NCBI GenBank assembly: GCA_018398585.1
Contig: JAGTTD010000001.1
Location: forward strand, 19,547,750-19,611,749
Length of the DNA: 64,000 bases
Source: Simmondsia chinensis
Lineage: Eukaryota; Streptophyta; Magnoliopsida; Caryophyllales; Simmondsiaceae
Direction of reading: 5' to 3'
Shown: piece after piece, positions 59,501 to 64,000 of the stretch
Layout: every line of letters begins with the position of its first letter
Position numbering within the stretch: the stretch's first letter is position 1
Notes under the pieces: model-generated
Database searches by the model: none
The model's input: the letters and a program-made list of their open reading frames with translations, nothing else
Told to the model about the DNA's origin: nothing
Made by a program: the position numbers and the translations under genes

Positions 59501-60035
59501 CACAATCAATATAAGGTGCATCACTTGGGTTTCCTGGTCGGCCCCGGATCACGAGTGGGTGAAAGTGAATTTCGATGGGTCAAAATGAGGAATTGAGGCG
59601 GGAGCAGGCTAAGTAATATGTGACTGGGAGGGGAGTATTCTATCCTCGGGTACTAGAAGAATGGGAAATGCGTCCATTCTCGCTGCTGAAGCTGTTGCTG
59701 CTCGGGATGGTTTGTGAGATGCAATCTCCAAAGGGGCGCAGAAAGTCATCCTTGAAGGAGATAAACAAGTTGTGATTCGAACCCTCCAGGGCCGGTATGA
59801 ATGTCCGAGTGAAATTTGTGCTATCGTGGATGACATAAAGAAGACCTGCTCTGGGGTTATTCAAGTGATTTTCTCTCATGTTTTCAAAGAAGCAAGCAGA
59901 GCAGCTGATTTTATGGCAAACGAGGGTTATAAAAGAGTAGGGTATGATCCTGGTAGTTTGGAGCCCCCCTCTACTCTCTGCCGTAGTGCCCTCTTTGATG
60001 CTTCAGATCGTCCCTTGCTTCGAGGGAGTCGCTGA
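56514..60035 (+). pseudogene. LINE ORF2 (EN-RT-RNase H), broken
   Basis: Domains in order. Endonuclease end: LDRAVVNAAW, then SDHTPI near 56600. RT: NPHKTPGLDGFTAFF, HFRPISLCNVLYKI, AFVSGRAIQDNILIAHE, KLDMEKAYDRVE, and the catalytic FFADDCLLF near 57995-58020. Cysteine-rich zinc domain: WEFKWIWDLNIQPKIKIFLW and HCAWCGEGGED near 59050-59200. C-terminal RNase H with VKVNFDGSK near 59560 and LEGDKQVV near 59750. Breaks are stops at 57706-57708, near 57815 and 57853, at 58349-58351 and near 59490, and frameshifts near 58600 and 59210. Plant L1 elements with a C-terminal RNase H are known. Confidence 0.85.
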
Positions 60036-60083
60036 AGCGGGTTCCCAGTCTTCACCATCATCAAAAAAAAAAAAAAAAAAAAA
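56514..60083 (+). mobile_element. L1-type LINE, 5'-truncated
   Basis: About 3.57 kb, beginning inside the endonuclease domain (LDRAVVNAAW) and ending in a 21-A tail (60063-60083). It carries the end of endonuclease, RT, a cysteine-rich domain and RNase H. It sits within the 3' LTR of element H. No target-site duplication is visible. Instead, about 138 bp of LTR (counterpart of about 54489-54626) is missing at the site. Confidence 0.85.
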
Positions 60084-60313
60084 TTTGATGAATTGATCTT
60101 TCTCTCTCTTTGAGCTCAATGCTCTCTATCTCTTAGCTTCTCTTCTCAATCTCTACTTCTCATCTTGTTATCTCCTCTTGATCTCATCTTATCCTCATCT
60201 ATAATCACTAATTCTCCATTGAATTCTATTGATTCATATCTTGATCTCATTTCTTAGTGTGATTTACTATCAAAACCCTAGGTTATGATTTAAATTGAAC
60301 TTGAATCATAACA
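60084..60313 (+). repeat. Element H 3' LTR, remainder
   Basis: Continues the LTR from TTTGATGAATTGATC to the AATCATAACA end, followed by the TTAGG duplication. Confidence 0.85.
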
Positions 60314-60318
60314 TTAGG

Positions 60319-60491
60319 TAAGCCTAACTTGGATCCATTCTTTATCCTTAGTCATAATAATGACTTTAAAGGTTTGGACTACAAGCTCTAAACTTATATT
60401 AACATTAAATTCGGACTTAGGGTAATGAAATAGGCTAACGGCATAACCCATCTTATTATTCTAGGTATAGCATGGATTATCTCAATAGCAC
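60319..60491. repeat. Old repeat flank with first copy of a 74-bp duplication
   Basis: Continuation of the sequence left of element H. Positions 60418-60491 (TAGGGTAATG...CAATAGCAC) recur with about 85% identity at 61929-62002. No frame. Confidence 0.5.
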
Positions 60492-61723
60492 TATTTACAC
60501 CCTAATTTTGATAGGGCTAGGATGATGCCGTTTTTTGGTAGAGTGCCATGTGGCCGTTGCGTGAGGTCCTCCTCGAGAGGATCAGGCCTTAAGGTGCTAT
60601 GATAACGCCATCTCGAGCCTATTACTTGAGAACATCACTACCCTTGACAAAGGTAATAGCCACTCGAGGCTCGAGATGGCTAAAGGGTGGAAGTCAGCTC
60701 GAGCTCGAGGGGCTGCTAGGTAGCCTGCAAGGACAGTGGTTTCTAGGCCTGGGGTGGTTACTCGTGGCACAATTTTAGCTCTTGGGCCTTAAGCTTAATT
60801 CAGGAAAATGTGGGGCTTCTAAAGGGAACTTCTCCAAAAAATCCGGACATGGGCATCAAGAATTTCCCTTTAAAAACTTAAGAAGAAGATAAACGCACGC
60901 AAAGGAATAGCTGAGTGGTCAGACGTGGGTGAAGTTTTCATGAAGTTAGGAGTAGGTGTTATTTTCTTTTTCTACAAATAAAGGACTCTATGTCAATCGA
61001 AAGTAGTACACATGCACTCAATATAAAACTTCTTCTAAGTTTTTTCTTTACAGCACACTTGTGCTCTTGTAGGAGTAGCGTAACTTAGCTAGCCGTAGCC
61101 TAACGTAGATCGTTGTTGTTCTTAATTCCATTGTAATACTGTCCTCGGGCTTCGAGTATGACTTTCTAATTTTAATATTTTCCCGCTCGATAAGTTGAGA
61201 TTTGAGGCATTAGTTTAAGGCTTTGACGATCAAGGCTTTGTTCCTTGATTGTGTTGGTCTTAACGCTACTGTCACTGCTTAAAAGTCAAGTGAACTTAGG
61301 TTCATGCCATTGATCAGGGCTTTGATGGCCAAGACTTATCTCTTGATTGCATTGGTCTTGATCTAGATACCTGAATATAGTTTGCTCTATCTTAATCTTA
61401 TCAACCATAAACTCATTCGAGTTATTATATGTAAAGGGTGCGAGGCTTAAAAACCTTATTGACTCGGGCCTTTAAGTGGAATGCTGAGCTCTTGAGTTTT
61501 TCTCCACCCCAGTTCTTGATTTTTAAGTGTACGACAAAAGGTGTTTGTGAGCCCTAGTACGTCATTGTAACTGCCACTTGAGTTAGGTCCGTATCCTTTA
61601 ATTTTCTTGTCACAAATATGCATAAAATATCCGCACACAAAAAATACTTTAACAATTTTTTCTTAATTGAAGCATAAGCAGAACTCGTGGTATAACCGAA
61701 GTAAGATACACCAACATATCACA
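60492..61723 (+). repeat. Tat LTR, plus-strand fragment
   Basis: About 1232 bp, the reverse orientation of the Tat LTRs at 41608-42815 and 47148-52557. It starts TATTTACACCC (the others give TGTTTACACC in this orientation) and ends ATATCACA. Confidence 0.75.
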
Positions 61724-61895
61724 ACCTTTTCTTCGAAAACGGTGAGTAGTTGAGGTCAAAGACGTGTGGTTCGTACTTGGGCTCACTCCCTAGTCATGGT
61801 GAGTCCCTTTTGCACGTTTGTTTTGTTTTCATATTATATGACAACCACACATACATCACTTGAAACAAAATAGATGAAACACACACCTAATTTCA
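61724..61895 (+). other. Tat leader fragment
   Basis: Matches the leader at 41440-41607 in reverse (for example GCACGTTTGTTTTGTTTTCA and GAAACACACACC), then stops. No gag follows, so the element was reduced to an LTR and a short leader. Confidence 0.6.
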
Positions 61896-62560
61896 TGTTT
61901 AACCTGGATTAATACTTAAGTTAGGGTTTAGGATAATGAACTAGACTAAGGGCATAACCCATCTTATCACTCTAGGTAGAGCATAGATGATCTCAATAGC
62001 ACATAAAAGTTCCTCGGTCACTCCTAGTTTAGTATTTATATAAAGATTGTGTACCGGGTTGGGTATAACCTGAACCCCAACCACTCATGAATAACATGTT
62101 ATCCTGCAATTTAGGTTACAAGCACAAGACAACACATGAATAAAATTGAAAATCAAAGCATGGCTGCAAGCACATAATAAAAAAACATATACTAAAATAT
62201 AAAACTCCCCATAGGGGCGCAGTAGTAGTATAAAAAAAGTAATTATTGTAAACAAAATATAAATTAGGATCTTGACGGCCACCCGTCCTTCACCCTTAAA
62301 CTACGAGTCTACTCCTCCGTAGGACTTCTACACATCACTAGTTTAAAAGACAAAAGGGAAAGAAAACTCATAGACTGATGAACTCTATTGATCGGTGTTA
62401 ACTTGACTCTTGCTTCGATTCCCATGTATTTCAACCCCTTGTACATTGATCTTCATGGGAAACTGGGCTTTCGTGGCAACTCGGAGAAGGAGGAGAAGTG
62501 AACGGACAACAAAAAGTGGGAAAAATTAGGTCTCCCCCTTCTTTTATATAGGGGCAGCAT
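61896..62560 (-). repeat. Old LTR-like non-coding sequence
   Basis: No coding frame. It contains the second copy of the 74-bp duplication (61929-62002). A minus-strand CTATATAAAAGAAGGGGGA near 62535-62555 looks like a TATA box followed by a transcript start. This suggests an LTR on the minus strand, but neither end could be set. Confidence 0.35.
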
Positions 62561-64000
62561 GCCCTTGGGGCATGTCGCGTCTTTTTTTAGCAACACGCGC
62601 ATTTAACTTAAAATATATGTAACTTTTAATCTGTAAGGAGTTATAAGCCAAATTATATATCAAATTGGAGCTCCCAAAGTGATCTACATGGTGTGAGTAG
62701 TATCAATGATAGAATTGGATATCACTGGGTCATGGATACTTTTCATTTAACCTTTTCCCGCTTGGCCAATCGATCCACCCCAAGGGAGAACTTTTTTCCA
62801 TCGAATCTTGACCCATTAGGTCCTTTTTCCACACGTGGTCAGGTTTCTCAATGTAGTATTCGAGTTTACCCATTTTAACTCATTCTTCACTACTTCAAGA
62901 TGTCCTCGCATTAACATGTAACAAGCCTCAGCAAAAAAAAGTTATACACATAACACATGTGTACAACTGTTGCGAACATATTTCACAAAATATTCCCTAG
63001 AGCTGGGGTAGCAGAAAACCAATTTGAACTTCTTAATTTTAAACATAAAGCTGTGATCTAATTAAACTATTTAATTAGATCTAGATCTTACTCTAATCTG
63101 TTCATAATATGACAAATGAACAACATTGAATAAAATAAGTATAAACATGGTATATTGAATAAACAAAACAAAGGGAGAACAGTTTAAATATCACATATGT
63201 AATAAAACATACCTGAAGCGCAGATCCTGATTCCAACTTGAAGACCTGAAACTGAAAGAAGATTTCTTAACACCTCAAAATCTTCTTTGTAATGACCTCT
63301 TCTAGTACCGAGAGTGTGCTCTCAAAATATTTAATTTAGGACAAAAATTTTCCTTTAATCTTTCAACAAAAAACAATTTTTCAGAAAAATTTACGCAAAA
63401 ACAAAATTCAGAAAACTTCTAAAAATAATTTTTAGGGTTTTCATCGTGGGAGAAAAAAAAGGTACCAAAACTTAATTTCATTCACGATAAAAAATCTTTA
63501 AATAAGAAAAAACTCATCCCGCGTAACAATGCAAAAAAAGCGCGTACAACACCCGTTTTTCTTTTTAGATGTGGGCCCCACGTGGGGCCCACATGATTTA
63601 ACTTTTGGGACATGTATTAATTTTAAAACATGATATGTATCGTATTATGTATTCATCTCATTAATATTGTTTTAGCATAAAAATTTATTTATTTAATTAA
63701 CTCATCTTTAAATATTTTCAAACGATGCTTAGGTTGATGCTTTCGAAAGGATCTTAGGAACAATCTATCTCTAACTCTAAATGGGTCAAATCTGATTATC
63801 ATCTCATGATAACAATTAATTACTATTTAGTAAAGCTTAATTTCACTAAATTAGTTGTATCATACTCTAGAATTAAATATATTCATTCGGGAATTTCTTA
63901 AAAAACTTTTATTACTACGATCAACCCTTCTATTAGATATCCGTGAACAAAAGTAAGTTTAACTACTATTTTTACTTTTCTCATATCTTTCATCATAGTT
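62561..64000. other. Non-coding tail, unassigned
   Basis: AT-rich sequence without convincing frames on either strand. Repeated purine-rich and A-rich words suggest LTR or untranslated transposon DNA, but no ends, primer site or coding motif were found. The one outstanding feature is the palindrome at 63569-63594. Confidence 0.35.
63569..63594. promoter_or_regulatory. Perfect 26-bp palindrome with G-box and TCP-type sites
   Basis: The half-site is ATGTGGGCCCCAC, and its exact inverse completes the palindrome. The centre is CACGTG (G-box, bound by bZIP and bHLH factors). Each arm contains GTGGGCCC, a TCP-type binding sequence. Whether any factor acts here is unknown. Confidence 0.5.

Larger units (their letters stand above)
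54371..60313 (+). mobile_element. Element H: non-autonomous LTR element containing a LINE
   Basis: 5' LTR 54371-54863. The 3' LTR is split into 56397-56513 and 60084-60313. The duplication TTAGG (54366-54370, 60314-60318) shows that the whole span, LINE included, is one insertion plus a later one. It has a tRNA-iMet primer site at 54866-54878, one frame of about 326 codons, CTTGAGGACAAG at 56363-56374 and a purine tract AAGGGGGGGAG. No enzymes are encoded. Confidence 0.88.

Noticed and set aside
62085..62282. Small minus-strand frame rich in hydrophobic residues as a membrane peptide gene
   Set aside because: AT-rich sequence yields such frames by chance. There is no conserved motif, and the region looks like LTR DNA.

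Overview
This window is plant nuclear DNA made almost entirely of nested and broken transposable elements. The evidence is plant-type LTR retrotransposons (chromovirus, Tat and Athila lineages of Ty3/Gypsy, plus Ty1/Copia), a plant L1-type LINE with a C-terminal RNase H, primer-binding sites matching plant tRNA-iMet and tRNA-Asp, and a gene fragment resembling the plant mobile domain (PMD). The species cannot be named; an angiosperm is likely. No intact host gene, tRNA, rRNA or CRISPR array was seen, and every long coding region found is broken by stops or frameshifts.

Left part (1-21.8 kb). A minus-strand LTR element runs off the left edge and ends in an LTR at 988-1444. A broken PMD-like gene follows (1445-3330) and resumes at 21535. 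Between these pieces lies an Athila-like array (3331-21529) bounded by one target-site duplication, CAAGG. It has four LTRs and three internal regions, all without protease, RT or integrase. Its first internal region is interrupted by a complete but decayed chromovirus (6720-12455, duplication GATGC).

Middle (21.8-52.6 kb). Minus-strand Tat-lineage sequence dominates. Tat copy 1 runs from about 21.85 kb to its LTR at 41608-42815. It is interrupted by element D (26244-31334, duplication GAGAC) and Athila-like element C (34290-40658, duplication TAACA). A second Tat copy consists of gag pieces (42816-47147) with a Ty1/Copia RT-RNase H fragment in the middle. Its own LTR (47148-52557) is split by element E (47158-51363, duplication TATTT).

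Right part (52.6-64 kb). A short unknown reading frame and a MITE-like stretch lead into old antisense Athila-like sequence. This is interrupted by element H (54371-60313, duplication TTAGG), whose 3' LTR holds a truncated LINE (56514-60083). A plus-strand Tat LTR with a short leader follows, then old non-coding LTR-like DNA.

The most unusual content is elements D, E, H and probably the left-edge element. They have tRNA-iMet primer sites and chromovirus-like ends. In D, E and H, long reading frames with no recognisable retroviral enzyme take the place of gag-pol. The D and E products share collinear motifs although their LTRs differ. These frames are the best candidate for something poorly described here.
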